DNA from: Ralstonia sp. 25mfcol4.1
GTDB taxonomy: Bacteria > Pseudomonadota > Gammaproteobacteria > Burkholderiales > Burkholderiaceae
Direction: 5' to 3'
Length of the DNA: 64,000 nucleotides
Assembly (NCBI RefSeq): GCF_900104095.1
Contig: NZ_FNJO01000002.1
Location: 1-64,000, forward strand
Below the pieces are notes generated by a model. That model was not told the DNA's origin, searched no databases, and saw only the letters and a program-made list of their open reading frames with translations. Shown here piece by piece: positions 1 to 8,213 of the stretch (its first letter is position 1; each line of letters starts with the position of its first letter). The translations under genes were made by a program, and so were the position numbers.

Positions 1-288
1 GATTCGGCAGGCTTCATCGCCCAGCGCATCATCGGCTGCATCGTGAACATCGCCAGCGACATCGCGCAGCAGCGCATCGCCACGCCGACCGATATTGACC
101 TGGCCGTGAACCTGGGCCTGGGCTATCCGAAGGGTCCGCTGGCGCTGGGCGACACGATCGGCGCCGCTGTGATCCTGGAAGTGCTGCGCAACATGAACCG
201 CCTGACCGGCGACATGCGCTACCGTCCGAGCCCGTGGCTGTGGCGCCGCGCCGGCCTGGGCCTGTCGCTGCTGACCGAAGAAGCCTGA
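1..288 (+). CDS. 3-hydroxyacyl-CoA dehydrogenase, C-terminal end (5' truncated by window)
   Basis: Only the last 95 codons are present; the frame is open from base 1 to a TGA at 286-288. The visible protein matches the helical C-terminal 3HCDH domain: an Ala-Gly-Phe-Ile-Ala-Gln-Arg start, the segment NLGLGYPKGPLALGD, and the closing Tyr-Arg-Pro-Ser-Pro-Trp-Leu. This domain helps form the active site and dimer interface of the enzyme that oxidises 3-hydroxyacyl-CoA with NAD+ in beta-oxidation. Its position directly before an enoyl-CoA hydratase-family gene fits. The NAD-binding half lies outside the window, so I cannot say whether it is a PaaH-like single enzyme or a longer two-domain form. 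Confidence 0.85.
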   Translation, partial: DSAGFIAQRIIGCIVNIASDIAQQRIATPTDIDLAVNLGLGYPKGPLALGDTIGAAVILEVLRNMNRLTGDMRYRPSPWLWRRAGLGLSLLTEEA

Positions 289-292
289 TCGA

Positions 293-331
293 GTGGGCGC
301 CCCGCGAAACAGACACCGGGCGCCCTTTTTG
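293..331 (+). terminator. Rho-independent terminator after the 3HCDH gene
   Basis: GGGCGCCC at 295-302 can pair with GGGCGCCC at 318-325 (the octamer is self-complementary). It is followed at once by TTTTT at 326-330. It lies seven bases after the dehydrogenase stop and before the next start at 372. Confidence 0.75.
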
Positions 332-371
332 CATTTGCATCAAGAATTCGTTTCGAGATAACGAGGCTGCC

Positions 372-1151
372 ATGACTGCCCAGTTGCTGTCCGAACGCGT
401 CGACGCGACGCTCGTGCTGACCATCTCCAACCCGGAGGCGCGCAACGCGCTGCATCCGGACATCTACGCCGCATCGCAGGAAGCCCTCGAAGTGGCCGCC
501 CGCGACGACTCGATCCGCGCCGTGGTGCTGACCGGGGCCAACGGTGTGTTCTGCGCCGGCGGCAACCTGAACCGCCTGCTGGGCAACCGTTCGCAACCGC
601 CGTCGGTGCAGGCCGAGAGCATCGATACGCTGCACCAGTGGATCGAATCGTTCCACGCCTTTCCCAAGCCGATCATCGCCGCCGTGGAAGGCCCCGCCGC
701 CGGCGCCGGCTTTTCGCTGGTGCTGGCCTGCGACTACGTGGTGGCCGCCAGCGACGCCAAGTTCGTGATGGCCTACGTCAAGGTCGGCCTGACCCCCGAC
801 GGCGGTGGTTCGTATGAAATCGCGCGGATGCTGCCGCGCCAGCTGGCCAGCGAAATCCTGATGGAAGGCAAGCCGGTGGACCCGGCCCGGCTGGCACACT
901 TCGGCATCGTCAATCGCGTGGTGCAGCCGGGCCATGCCCTGACCGAGGCACTGCGCATCGCCGAAAACCTGGCCAAGGAATCCCCCAACGCCGTGCGCGG
1001 CATGAAATCGCTGATCAACCATGCCGGCACTGCAACGCTGACCGAACACCTTGCCGCCGAGCGCGACAGCTTCGTGGCCGCGCTTCATCACAAGGACGGC
1101 GGTGAAGGCATCACGGCGTTCCTTGAGAAGCGCAAGCCGAATTACAGGTAA
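372..1151 (+). CDS. Enoyl-CoA hydratase/isomerase family protein, PaaG-like
   Basis: A 259-residue crotonase-fold protein of normal family length. The oxyanion-hole segment CAGGNLN is near residues 61-67 and the second, PAAGAGF, near 108-114. Aligned by eye with mitochondrial enoyl-CoA hydratase, the two catalytic glutamates are replaced: Ser in GAGFSLVLACD and Tyr in KFVMAY. An aspartate (D143) sits in GLTPDGGGS, the place used by PaaG and delta3-delta2 enoyl-CoA isomerases. I therefore infer isomerase-type chemistry rather than simple hydration. I chose the ATG at 372, which begins the family alignment; a longer in-frame start at 234 would overlap the preceding gene. It probably acts on CoA intermediates with the neighbouring dehydrogenase. 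Confidence 0.85.
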   Translation: MTAQLLSERVDATLVLTISNPEARNALHPDIYAASQEALEVAARDDSIRAVVLTGANGVFCAGGNLNRLLGNRSQPPSVQAESIDTLHQWIESFHAFPKPIIAAVEGPAAGAGFSLVLACDYVVAASDAKFVMAYVKVGLTPDGGGSYEIARMLPRQLASEILMEGKPVDPARLAHFGIVNRVVQPGHALTEALRIAENLAKESPNAVRGMKSLINHAGTATLTEHLAAERDSFVAALHHKDGGEGITAFLEKRKPNYR

Positions 1152-1217
1152 TCGCCACACCTGTAACGCACCTTCGACAACGATCACAAAATAAAGACAC
1201 TGCGGAGAGAGACAAAG

Positions 1218-2294
1218 ATGAGCAGCAACGTATCGCACTTTGAAGGTACACGCCCCGTGGCAGACCAGCAGCGTTTCGATGTGGGCGCGCTGGAAGCCTG
1301 GATGCGCGAGCATGTCGAGGGCTTTGCCGGCCCGCTGACCGTCGAGCAGTTCAAGGGCGGCCAGTCCAACCCCACGTTCAAGCTGATCACGCCGGGCCAG
1401 ACCTACGTGATGCGCGCCAAGCCGGGCCCGAAGTCGAAGCTGCTGCCGTCCGCCCACGCCATCGAACGCGAATACCGCGTGATGAAGGCGCTGGCCGGCA
1501 CGGACGTCCCGGTGGCTCACATGTACGCGCTGTGCGAGGACGAAGACGTGATCGGCCGTGCGTTCTACATCATGGAATTCGTCAGCGGCCGCGTGCTGTG
1601 GGACCAGTCGCTGCCCGACATGACCGCGACCGAACGCGGCGCGATCTATGACGAGATGAACCGCGTCATCGCCGCGCTGCACTCGGTGGACTACAAGGCC
1701 ATCGGCCTGGCCGACTACGGCAAGCCCGGCAACTACTTCCAGCGCCAGATCGAACGCTGGAGCAAGCAGTACAAGCTGTCGGAGACCGAATCGATCCCGG
1801 CCATGGACCAGCTGATCGCCTGGCTGCCCGATCATATTCCGCAGGAAGACCTGGACCTGACCAGCATCGTCCATGGTGACTACCGGCTCGACAACCTGAT
1901 GTTCCACCCGACCGAGCCGCGCGTGCTGGCGGTGCTGGACTGGGAACTGTCGACGCTGGGCCACCCGATGGCCGACTTCGGCTACCACTGCATGAGCTGG
2001 CATATCGCGCCGGGCCAGTTCCGCGGCATCGCCGGCCTGGACCACAAGGGGCTGGGCATTCCCGACGAGGCCGCCTATCGCCGCCTGTACGAGCAGCGCA
2101 CCGGCCGCCAGATCACCGGCGACTGGAATTTCTACCTCGCCTTCAGCATGTTCCGGATCGCCGGCATCCTGCAGGGCATCATGAAGCGCGTGGTGGACGG
2201 CACGGCATCGTCGGCGCAGGCCCTCGACGCCGGCAAGCGCGCACGCCCGATGGCGGAGATGGGCTGGGAGTACGCGAAGAAGTCGGCGGCTTGA
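1218..2294 (+). CDS. Acyl-CoA-associated phosphotransferase (APH / ACAD10-11 kinase-domain family)
   Basis: A 358-residue protein of the aminoglycoside-phosphotransferase (choline-kinase-like) fold. The catalytic loop HGDYRLDN is at 219-226 (base D221), the metal-binding DWE at 241-243, and the N-lobe has a QSNPTF loop near 49-54 and a VMRAKPG strand near 64-70. This branch equals the kinase domain that is fused to an acyl-CoA dehydrogenase in animal ACAD10/11, and the LvaA kinase of levulinate catabolism, which phosphorylates 4-hydroxyacyl-CoA. It follows two beta-oxidation-type genes, and an ACAD11-like dehydrogenase lies at 10725, so 4-hydroxy fatty acid use is plausible. That substrate is inference. 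GGAGAGA precedes the ATG. Confidence 0.85.
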   Translation: MSSNVSHFEGTRPVADQQRFDVGALEAWMREHVEGFAGPLTVEQFKGGQSNPTFKLITPGQTYVMRAKPGPKSKLLPSAHAIEREYRVMKALAGTDVPVAHMYALCEDEDVIGRAFYIMEFVSGRVLWDQSLPDMTATERGAIYDEMNRVIAALHSVDYKAIGLADYGKPGNYFQRQIERWSKQYKLSETESIPAMDQLIAWLPDHIPQEDLDLTSIVHGDYRLDNLMFHPTEPRVLAVLDWELSTLGHPMADFGYHCMSWHIAPGQFRGIAGLDHKGLGIPDEAAYRRLYEQRTGRQITGDWNFYLAFSMFRIAGILQGIMKRVVDGTASSAQALDAGKRARPMAEMGWEYAKKSAA

Positions 2295-2321
2295 GCAAGG
2301 CCGCCTCCGATGTGATGTGTT

Positions 2322-2353
2322 GCTCCCCCTGCCCGCCCGTTGGAAGGGGGAGC
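2322..2353. repeat. Stem-loop GCTCCCCCT/AGGGGGAGC
   Basis: A perfect 9-bp inverted repeat (2322-2330 with 2345-2353) around a 14-base loop, 28 bases after the phosphotransferase stop. There is no T-run, so it is a weak terminator candidate. Its TGCTCCCC edge resembles the CTCTCCC-type palindromes at 15041 and 24399, so it may be a decayed copy of that repeat. The rest of 2295-2586 shows nothing else I can support. Confidence 0.5.
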
Positions 2354-2586
2354 GAAGATCACATATTGATGACGTCATCAGACAACTGAGCACCAACCCG
2401 CACCTCACCCGCGCTCGTCTGCCATCTGCCCTGGCGCCGCACCTCCCTCCCTGACGGCCGCATTGTTGCTACATTTAGCGGCATCCGACTACGTGTTTTC
2501 CCGATAGACCCAACCTCAAAGCGGGCCTACACTCCCATCCAATCGTTGTACGACGACTGATGATAAGTGTTGACTGGAGACACAGC

Positions 2587-3591
2587 ATGACCTCTTCTCG
2601 CCGCCAATTCCTTGGCCAGCTTCCGGGCCTCGCGGCTCTTGGTGCCGTTGGTACGTCCGGCATCCTGGCGCCCGCTTCGGCGTGGGCGCAGGACAAGTGG
2701 CCGAGCCGCCCAATCCGCCTGGTAGTGCCCTATCCCGCCGGCGGCTCGTCCGACATCATCGCGCGCCTGATCAGCAAGCAGCTGGGCGAAGCACTGGGCC
2801 AGCCAATCGTGGTGGACAACCGCCCGGGTGCCAACGGCAACATCGGCGCCGCCATGGTGGCGCAGGCCGGCACGGAAAACCACACGCTGCTGCTGTGCGA
2901 CGTTGGCGCGCTGGCGATCACCCCGTCGGTCTATACCAAGCTCACGTTCAACCCTGATAAGGATCTCAAGGGCGTGGCCATGCTGGCCTATTCGCCGCAC
3001 CTGCTGGTCGTGCATCCGTCCGTGCCCGCGAACAACCTCAAGGAACTGGTCGAACTGTCGCACAAGCAGGCGCTCAACTTCGCCGTCACGGCCATCGGCA
3101 GCGCTCCGCACCTGGCAGGCGTGGCCGTGCAGCAGGCCACCAAGGCCGGCTGGCAGTACGTGCCTTACAAGGGCGGCGCGCAGGCGATTGCCGATACGGT
3201 TGGCGGTACCGCCCAGGTGCTGATGAACGGCATGCTGGCGACCTATCCGCACGTGCAATCGGGCAAGCTCAAGCTGCTGGCCGTGTCCAAACGCACCCGC
3301 ATGGCGCTGGTCAGCCAGACGCCGACGATTGCCGAAAGCGGCGTGCCGAACTTCGAATCCGGGACGTGGCAAGGCGTGATGGCGCCGGCCGGCATGCCCG
3401 ATGCGCTGGTCCAGCGCATCAACACCGAGCTGGTGAAGATCATCCGCACGCCGGAGATCCGCGCCAACCTGGCCGGCCAGGGCGCCGAGGTCGTAACGAT
3501 GTCCCCGGCCGACACCACCAAGTGGTTCCAGGCCGAGGAAAAACGCTGGGCACAAGTCGTGAAGGCGGCTGGGGTCAAGCTGGACGCATAA
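2587..3591 (+). CDS. Tripartite tricarboxylate transporter substrate-binding protein (Bug/TctC family)
   Basis: A 334-residue periplasmic solute receptor. The N-terminus SSRRQFLGQ followed by a hydrophobic stretch and ASAWAQD looks like a twin-arginine signal peptide cleaved near residue 36. The mature part has the family marks: WPSRPIRLVVPYPAGGSSD, the diphosphate-like loop DNRPGANGNIG, and PYKGGAQAI. Bug proteins bind organic acids such as carboxylates; the ligand cannot be read here. No TctA/TctB membrane genes are adjacent, which is common for the many orphan Bug genes in Bordetella and Cupriavidus. The ATG at 2587 is preferred over an in-frame ATG at 2560 because CTGGAGAC lies just upstream and the signal peptide then starts properly. 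Confidence 0.9.
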   Translation: MTSSRRQFLGQLPGLAALGAVGTSGILAPASAWAQDKWPSRPIRLVVPYPAGGSSDIIARLISKQLGEALGQPIVVDNRPGANGNIGAAMVAQAGTENHTLLLCDVGALAITPSVYTKLTFNPDKDLKGVAMLAYSPHLLVVHPSVPANNLKELVELSHKQALNFAVTAIGSAPHLAGVAVQQATKAGWQYVPYKGGAQAIADTVGGTAQVLMNGMLATYPHVQSGKLKLLAVSKRTRMALVSQTPTIAESGVPNFESGTWQGVMAPAGMPDALVQRINTELVKIIRTPEIRANLAGQGAEVVTMSPADTTKWFQAEEKRWAQVVKAAGVKLDA

Positions 3592-3619
3592 ATCCGGCAG
3601 TCACAAGAAGCAGAACTGA

Positions 3620-3651
3620 AACGGGCGCGAATTTCGCGCCCGTTCTTTATT
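3620..3651 (+). terminator. Terminator after the Bug-family gene
   Basis: AACGGGCGCG (3620-3629) pairs with CGCGCCCGTT (3635-3644) around AATTT, followed by CTTTATT. It separates this gene from the convergent ggt gene. Confidence 0.8.
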
Positions 3652-3699
3652 GCTGGCCGGCTGGGGCTGCCGTGGCAGCCGCGCGGCCTGCCACGCGAC

Positions 3700-5613
3700 T
3701 CAGTCGCCCAGTGCCACGCCCTCGCGGCGCGGGTCCGCGCCACCGGCCCAGACTGCCCTGCCGTTGACAGTCTTGCGCATGATGGCCTGCGTGCCGCTGG
3801 TCATCTCGATCTCGGCCACCTGATGGCCTTGCTGCTTCAGCGCCTGCACCAGCTGCGGCGTGACCAGGCCACGCTCCACCTCGGTGGGGCCATTGCGGCT
3901 GCCGAAGTTGGCCATGCCCACGGCCTGCTGCACATCCATGTCCCAATCGAGCAGGCCCACCAGCGTCTTCGACACGTACTCGATGATCTGCGAGCCGCCC
4001 GGCGAACCGAGCGCGGCCACCAGCTTGCCGCTCTGGCGGTCGAACACCAGCGTCGGCGCCATCGACGAACGCGGACGCTTGCCCGGCTGCACGCGGTTGG
4101 CCACCGGCTTGCCATTTTCGGTCGGCGTGAACGAGAAGTCGGTCAGCTGGTTGTTGAGCATGAAGCCGCGCACCATGATGTGCGAGCCGAAATACGACTC
4201 GATGGTGGTCGTCATCGACAACGCACCGCCACGGTTGTCCACGGCCACGATCTGCGACGTGGAAATACGCGGCGGCGAGCGATCCGGCGCGAACGACACC
4301 TTCACGCCCGGCGGCGTGCCCGGCTGCGCCTTGCCCATGCTCTGGTCGCCGATCAACGCCGCGCGCTCGGCAAGGTAGCCCGGACTGACCATCGCGGCCA
4401 CGTCCACCGGCACGAAATCGGCGTCGGCCACATAGAGGCCCCGGTCCGCATAGGCCAGCCGGTCGGCTTCGGCGATGGCGTGGACGGCCAGCGGATTTGG
4501 CTCCATCAGCGACGGCAGGTCGACCTTCGTCGGCTTCAGGCTGGCCAGCGCATAGCGCGGGTCACGCTTTTCCAGCGCCTCCAGCGTGCCGAGGATCTGC
4601 GCAATGGCAATGCCGCCCGACGACGGCGGCGGCATGCCGCAGATCTTGTACTGCCGGTAGTCGGTACACACCGGCACGCGCACCTTGGCCTTGTAGCCCT
4701 TCAGGTCCGCCTCCGACAGGCTGCCCGGGTTCTGATGGCCGTTGACCCTGGCCGCGATATCGCGCGCGATCGGCCCGTTGTAGAACACGTTCGGACCACT
4801 CTTCGCAATCTCGCGCAGCGTCTGCGCCAGTTGCGGATTCCTGACGATCGTGCCGACCGGCTTCGCCTTGCCCTGCGCGTCCAGGAAGTAGGCCGTCATC
4901 TCGGGCGACCCGCCCATGAACTTGTCTGCCGCCACCTGCGTGTAAAGCCGCTGCGACATCGGGAAGCCCTTGTCCGCCAGCCGGATGGCCGGCTGGAACA
5001 GGCGCGCCCAGGGCAGCCGCCCGTGCTCGCGATGGGCCATCTCCAGCGCGCGCAGCACGCCGGGCACACCCACCGACCGGCCGCCAATCTGGCCTTCCGA
5101 GAATTCCATCGGCTTGCCATCGGCACGCATGAACAGGTTTTCGGTGGCACCGGCCGGCGCGGTTTCGCGGCCGTCGTAGGCCTGCACGCGCTTGCCATCC
5201 CAGTACATGATGAACGCGCCGCCGCCGATGCCCGTGGCTTGCGGCTCCACCAGCGTGAGGACGGCCTGCATCGCCACGGCGGCGTCGATGGCCGACCCGC
5301 CGGCCCGCAGGATCTCGCGGCCCGCCTCGGTGGCCAGCGGATTCGCGGCCGCCGCCATGTGCTTCTGCGCGTAGGTGGTAGTCATGTCCGGGCGATAGCC
5401 CGACGACACTTCGGGCGCCGGCGGCATCGCCGCCTGCGCGGGGGGCGCAGAGGCCGGCGTGGCCGAGGCGGCGGGTGTGCCGGCGCCCTTGTCCGGCGTT
5501 CCGCAGGCCGCCAGCAACGCGGTCAGCGCCACGGCCAGCGCGCCACGCCAGCGCAGTGAATCGGAATGATGCGCGGTCGGGTCCGCGGAACGGGGTGCCA
5601 CTGCTTCAGTCAT
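3700..5613 (-). CDS. ggt: Gamma-glutamyltransferase precursor, predicted lipoprotein
   Basis: A 637-residue proenzyme that removes gamma-glutamyl groups from glutathione and related peptides. After self-cleavage the new N-terminal threonine is the nucleophile; by alignment with E. coli GGT (TTHYSVVD) this is T452 in STSQIVAVD. Other family marks are TGIGGGAF near 127-134, PPPSSGGIA near 328-336, RPRSSMAPT and GSPGGSQI. The N-terminus has a short hydrophobic segment ending LLAAC, so Cys37 is a likely lipid-anchor site, followed by an Ala/Pro-rich linker to about residue 70. The ATG at 5613 has AGGAG upstream, which rules out longer in-frame starts. The enzyme would be anchored on the periplasmic side, probably of the outer membrane. 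Confidence 0.92.
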   Translation of the reverse strand: MTEAVAPRSADPTAHHSDSLRWRGALAVALTALLAACGTPDKGAGTPAASATPASAPPAQAAMPPAPEVSSGYRPDMTTTYAQKHMAAAANPLATEAGREILRAGGSAIDAAVAMQAVLTLVEPQATGIGGGAFIMYWDGKRVQAYDGRETAPAGATENLFMRADGKPMEFSEGQIGGRSVGVPGVLRALEMAHREHGRLPWARLFQPAIRLADKGFPMSQRLYTQVAADKFMGGSPEMTAYFLDAQGKAKPVGTIVRNPQLAQTLREIAKSGPNVFYNGPIARDIAARVNGHQNPGSLSEADLKGYKAKVRVPVCTDYRQYKICGMPPPSSGGIAIAQILGTLEALEKRDPRYALASLKPTKVDLPSLMEPNPLAVHAIAEADRLAYADRGLYVADADFVPVDVAAMVSPGYLAERAALIGDQSMGKAQPGTPPGVKVSFAPDRSPPRISTSQIVAVDNRGGALSMTTTIESYFGSHIMVRGFMLNNQLTDFSFTPTENGKPVANRVQPGKRPRSSMAPTLVFDRQSGKLVAALGSPGGSQIIEYVSKTLVGLLDWDMDVQQAVGMANFGSRNGPTEVERGLVTPQLVQALKQQGHQVAEIEMTSGTQAIMRKTVNGRAVWAGGADPRREGVALGD

Positions 5614-5864
5614 GCCGTGTCTCCTGGTGGAAATCTCCGGCGATTGTAGCGGCGAAAAAGGCTGACGGCGGTGCGAATCGTCTGAAAGCCGGTCTTGCGT
5701 TTCGGGGCATTTTTTCCTATGCGGCCGACGCCAGCCGGCGCGGCGGCGTGGCATGTCCAGCGGGGCACCATATTTTGTCCATTTAGCTCAACCCCATCTG
5801 CCCGCCTGCGCCGTTTCATGGCCAGGGCGCACCTCGCGCCGGTTGCATGCCACAGGAGAACACC

Positions 5865-6104
5865 ATGCGCAACGGGCTTTCCGCATTCCTCACGCCGGGA
5901 ACGGCCGCGCTGTGCGCCGTCCTGGTACTGGTCGCATGCAGCGGACTGCCGCCCGCCGGGCCCGCAGCGCATCCGGCAGAGCCGTCGCCGCCCCCGGTGC
6001 CCGCGCCCACGCCGCCGTACATCCTGCAGCCCCCGGCGGACAAGCCCGGCAAGCCGGCGGCATCGCAGGACTGCAGCCAGTTGCGCGAGGCCGCCGTGCG
6101 CTGA
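5865..6104 (+). CDS. Small Pro-rich lipoprotein, hypothetical
   Basis: A 79-residue peptide starting at an ATG with AGGAGA nine bases upstream. Residues 5-24 form a hydrophobic signal ending VLVAC, a good lipobox with Cys25 as the lipidation site. The mature part is mostly Pro and Ala (PSPPPVPAPTPP), which suggests an unstructured tether, and ends in a short tail with one Cys. I recognise no family. It sits 22 bases before the sigma-factor start and on the same strand, so it may be co-transcribed with the sigma/anti-sigma pair. It could be an envelope sensor partner, but nothing in the sequence proves that. Confidence 0.6.
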   Translation: MRNGLSAFLTPGTAALCAVLVLVACSGLPPAGPAAHPAEPSPPPVPAPTPPYILQPPADKPGKPAASQDCSQLREAAVR

Positions 6105-6126
6105 GCGGCGATCTATACTCGATGCC

Positions 6127-6732
6127 ATGACGCCTGCCAGCCCCGCCCCCGATATCGCTGCGCTGCCCGACGCCGACCTGATGCGCTTGGTGGCCGGCGG
6201 CGTCATCGAGGCCCCGATCGGCGAACTGTTCCGCCGCCACAACGGCGGCCTCTTCAACTATGTTGCCTGGCTGTGCCGGGGCGACACCGGCGAGGCCGAG
6301 GATATCGCGCAGAAGACGTGGATCCAGCTGATGACCCGCTGCGGCGACTACACGCCCACCGCCGCATTCCGCACCTTCCTGTTCCAGATCGCACGCAATG
6401 CCTGGCTGGATCAGGTGCGCAGCGCGCATGCCCGGCTGCGTGAATCGATCGACGAACACGAACCGGCCATGCCGGTCGACGACCTGACACCCGAGACCGA
6501 GGCGCAATTGCGCGAGCATCTGGCCAGCGTACGCCAGGCACTGCTGCAGTTGCCCGTGGCACAGCGCGAGGTGGTGGTGCTGCGCTTCTTCAGCGAGATG
6601 AGCGTCGAGGAGATCGCCGCGATGCTGGGCGAGAAGTTCGAGACGGTGAAGAGCCGGCTGCGCTATGCGTTTGCCCGGCTGCGCACGGTGCTGGCCGATG
6701 GCAGCATGGTGCCCGGGGAGCCCCGGCCATGA
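6127..6732 (+). CDS. ECF-type RNA polymerase sigma factor
   Basis: A 201-residue sigma-70-family protein with only regions 2 and 4, the layout of extracytoplasmic-function sigma factors. Region 2 spans about 25-75, with LFRRHNGGLFNYV and the core-binding EAEDIAQKTWIQL. Region 4 spans about 130-190, with LPVAQREVVVLRFF and the recognition helix region MSVEEIAAMLG followed by ETVKSRLRYAFARL. The ATG at 6127 is chosen because the homology starts soon after it; no strong ribosome-binding site is visible. Its stop overlaps the start of the next gene in ATGA, a coupling typical of sigma/anti-sigma pairs. The target promoters are unknown. Confidence 0.85.
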   Translation: MTPASPAPDIAALPDADLMRLVAGGVIEAPIGELFRRHNGGLFNYVAWLCRGDTGEAEDIAQKTWIQLMTRCGDYTPTAAFRTFLFQIARNAWLDQVRSAHARLRESIDEHEPAMPVDDLTPETEAQLREHLASVRQALLQLPVAQREVVVLRFFSEMSVEEIAAMLGEKFETVKSRLRYAFARLRTVLADGSMVPGEPRP

Positions 6733-8123
6733 CGACACGGCAACCCGGCCAATCTGGCCACGGCGCCGCCGAACGTTTTATCGCTGGCGAAGACCGGCTG
6801 TCCGCGCTGTTGCGCGACGTGCCGCGCTTTGGCGCGCCCGCAAGCCTGGCCAGCGCCGTGACCACCGCCGCCCGCGCGGTGCAGGCGCGCATGGCGGCCG
6901 AGGCCGAACGCGATGCGGTGCGGGCATCCGCGCCGCCACCCACTTTTACCGCGCCGCCCACGCTGTCCGGCAGCGTGCTGCGCGAGGCCGCGCGATTGCA
7001 GGCCGCACAGGCCGCGCGCCGCGATGTCGTGTTCGATCAGGTGTTGCAGGGCAAGCCCGCCGACGATGTCCTGGGTGCGCCGGTCTCCGCGCCGACCGAG
7101 GCATGGTTGCAGACGCAGGCCGCACAGCATCGTGACGGTGCGGCTTCCGCGGCGGCCGTCGCGCCGCCACCTGCCGCGCGCGCCACTGCCGTGTCGCGCT
7201 GGTGGCGGTCGCTCGGCGTCGCGGCCACCGCGTTTGCCGTGGCGGGACTGGCCACCAGGATCGTGCTGAGCCAGCTCGATGACGGCACGCCAACGACGGC
7301 CTCGCTATCGTCGAATGTCGTCATCGCCGACAACGCAGAACCCGCAACCCGAGACGACCCGGCGCTGGCGTCCGCACCTTCGTCGAGCGCCGCGCCTGCA
7401 ATCGGAGCACCGCCCCCCGCTGCCGCGCAGCACACGCAGACCGCGGAAGCGCCGCCGGCTGCCGCCCCGGAGCGCGCGGCACCACACGCGGCGCCTGTGC
7501 GTCGGCCGACCACGCCATCGCCCACGGCCCGCAAGGAACCCGCACCGGCGCCGGCGCCTGATCCAGCGCCCGCTTTTGCACCTTTGCCCGCACCGGCAGC
7601 CGCCGCTGCGGAATCCATGCCTCCGGCACCGGCTGCCCCTGCCGCACCGGCTATCCTGGCCGCGCCGCCGCCGATGGCATCCGCGCAGGTCCAGACCGAC
7701 GTTGCACCGGCACCCCCGTCCGCAGCCGCACCGGCCCCCGCACCGGGCGGGGGCGCTGAAGCACGCGCACGGCGCGTGCCGCAGTCGGCGTACATGGCGG
7801 CGCCTGCGCCGGCGCCGGCCGAATCGCCCGCCGCTTCAACGGCCACGGCAAAGGCGGCTGTGCCGGAAGCGCGAAAAGCGGCCATCGTCACGCTGGAGGA
7901 CGATCCCGCTTCGGTCGCCATGCAGTGGCGCCCCGGCAATGGTCTGCACGTCTGGAGCGCCGAGCCCGACAATGCGGCCGTGCGCGACTGGGTGGCACGG
8001 CTGTGGGCGGCCATGCCGGCCGATGTGCGTCCCGTGGCGCCTTACGATATCCAGCGCGACGACGCACTCGCGCGCGGCCAGTTGCGCATCGAACCGGGCG
8101 CCGACCCGCCTGGCGTCAAATAG
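6729..8123 (+). CDS. Single-pass membrane protein with Pro/Ala-rich periplasmic region, probable anti-sigma factor
   Basis: A 464-residue protein whose ATG overlaps the sigma-factor stop by four bases. Residues 1-155 are predicted cytoplasmic and partly helical, one membrane segment lies near 160-180 (SLGVAATAFAVAGLA), then a very Pro/Ala-rich low-complexity stretch runs from about 190 to 385. A compact C-terminal part of about 75 residues starts near TLEDDPASVAMQW and contains HVWSAEPDNAAVRDW. No ZAS-type Cys/His motif is visible in the cytoplasmic part, so the anti-sigma role is inferred from coupling and topology only. The Pro-rich part would span the periplasm and hold the C-terminal domain away from the inner membrane. 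Confidence 0.65.
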   Translation: MTTRQPGQSGHGAAERFIAGEDRLSALLRDVPRFGAPASLASAVTTAARAVQARMAAEAERDAVRASAPPPTFTAPPTLSGSVLREAARLQAAQAARRDVVFDQVLQGKPADDVLGAPVSAPTEAWLQTQAAQHRDGAASAAAVAPPPAARATAVSRWWRSLGVAATAFAVAGLATRIVLSQLDDGTPTTASLSSNVVIADNAEPATRDDPALASAPSSSAAPAIGAPPPAAAQHTQTAEAPPAAAPERAAPHAAPVRRPTTPSPTARKEPAPAPAPDPAPAFAPLPAPAAAAAESMPPAPAAPAAPAILAAPPPMASAQVQTDVAPAPPSAAAPAPAPGGGAEARARRVPQSAYMAAPAPAPAESPAASTATAKAAVPEARKAAIVTLEDDPASVAMQWRPGNGLHVWSAEPDNAAVRDWVARLWAAMPADVRPVAPYDIQRDDALARGQLRIEPGADPPGVK

Positions 8124-8139
8124 GCGCTGAAACGAAAAA

Positions 8140-8163
8140 CGGGAGGCCGATGCCTCCCGTCTT
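8140..8163. terminator. Terminator hairpin between convergent genes
   Basis: CGGGAGGC (8140-8147) and GCCTCCCG (8152-8159) enclose CGAT. T-rich sequence follows on the + side and an A-run (AAACGAAAAA) precedes it, so it can stop transcription in both directions. Confidence 0.8.
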
Positions 8164-8213
8164 CCTTTCCGGCCGCGCATCGGGGCGCGTTCCGGGCCCG
8201 ATGGACCACCGCG

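Noticed and set aside
219-2408. Very long open frame on the minus strand (729 codons) across the ECH and kinase genes
   Set aside because: It overlaps two clear plus-strand genes, is Arg/His-rich with no recognisable domain, and is an open-frame shadow common in high-GC DNA.
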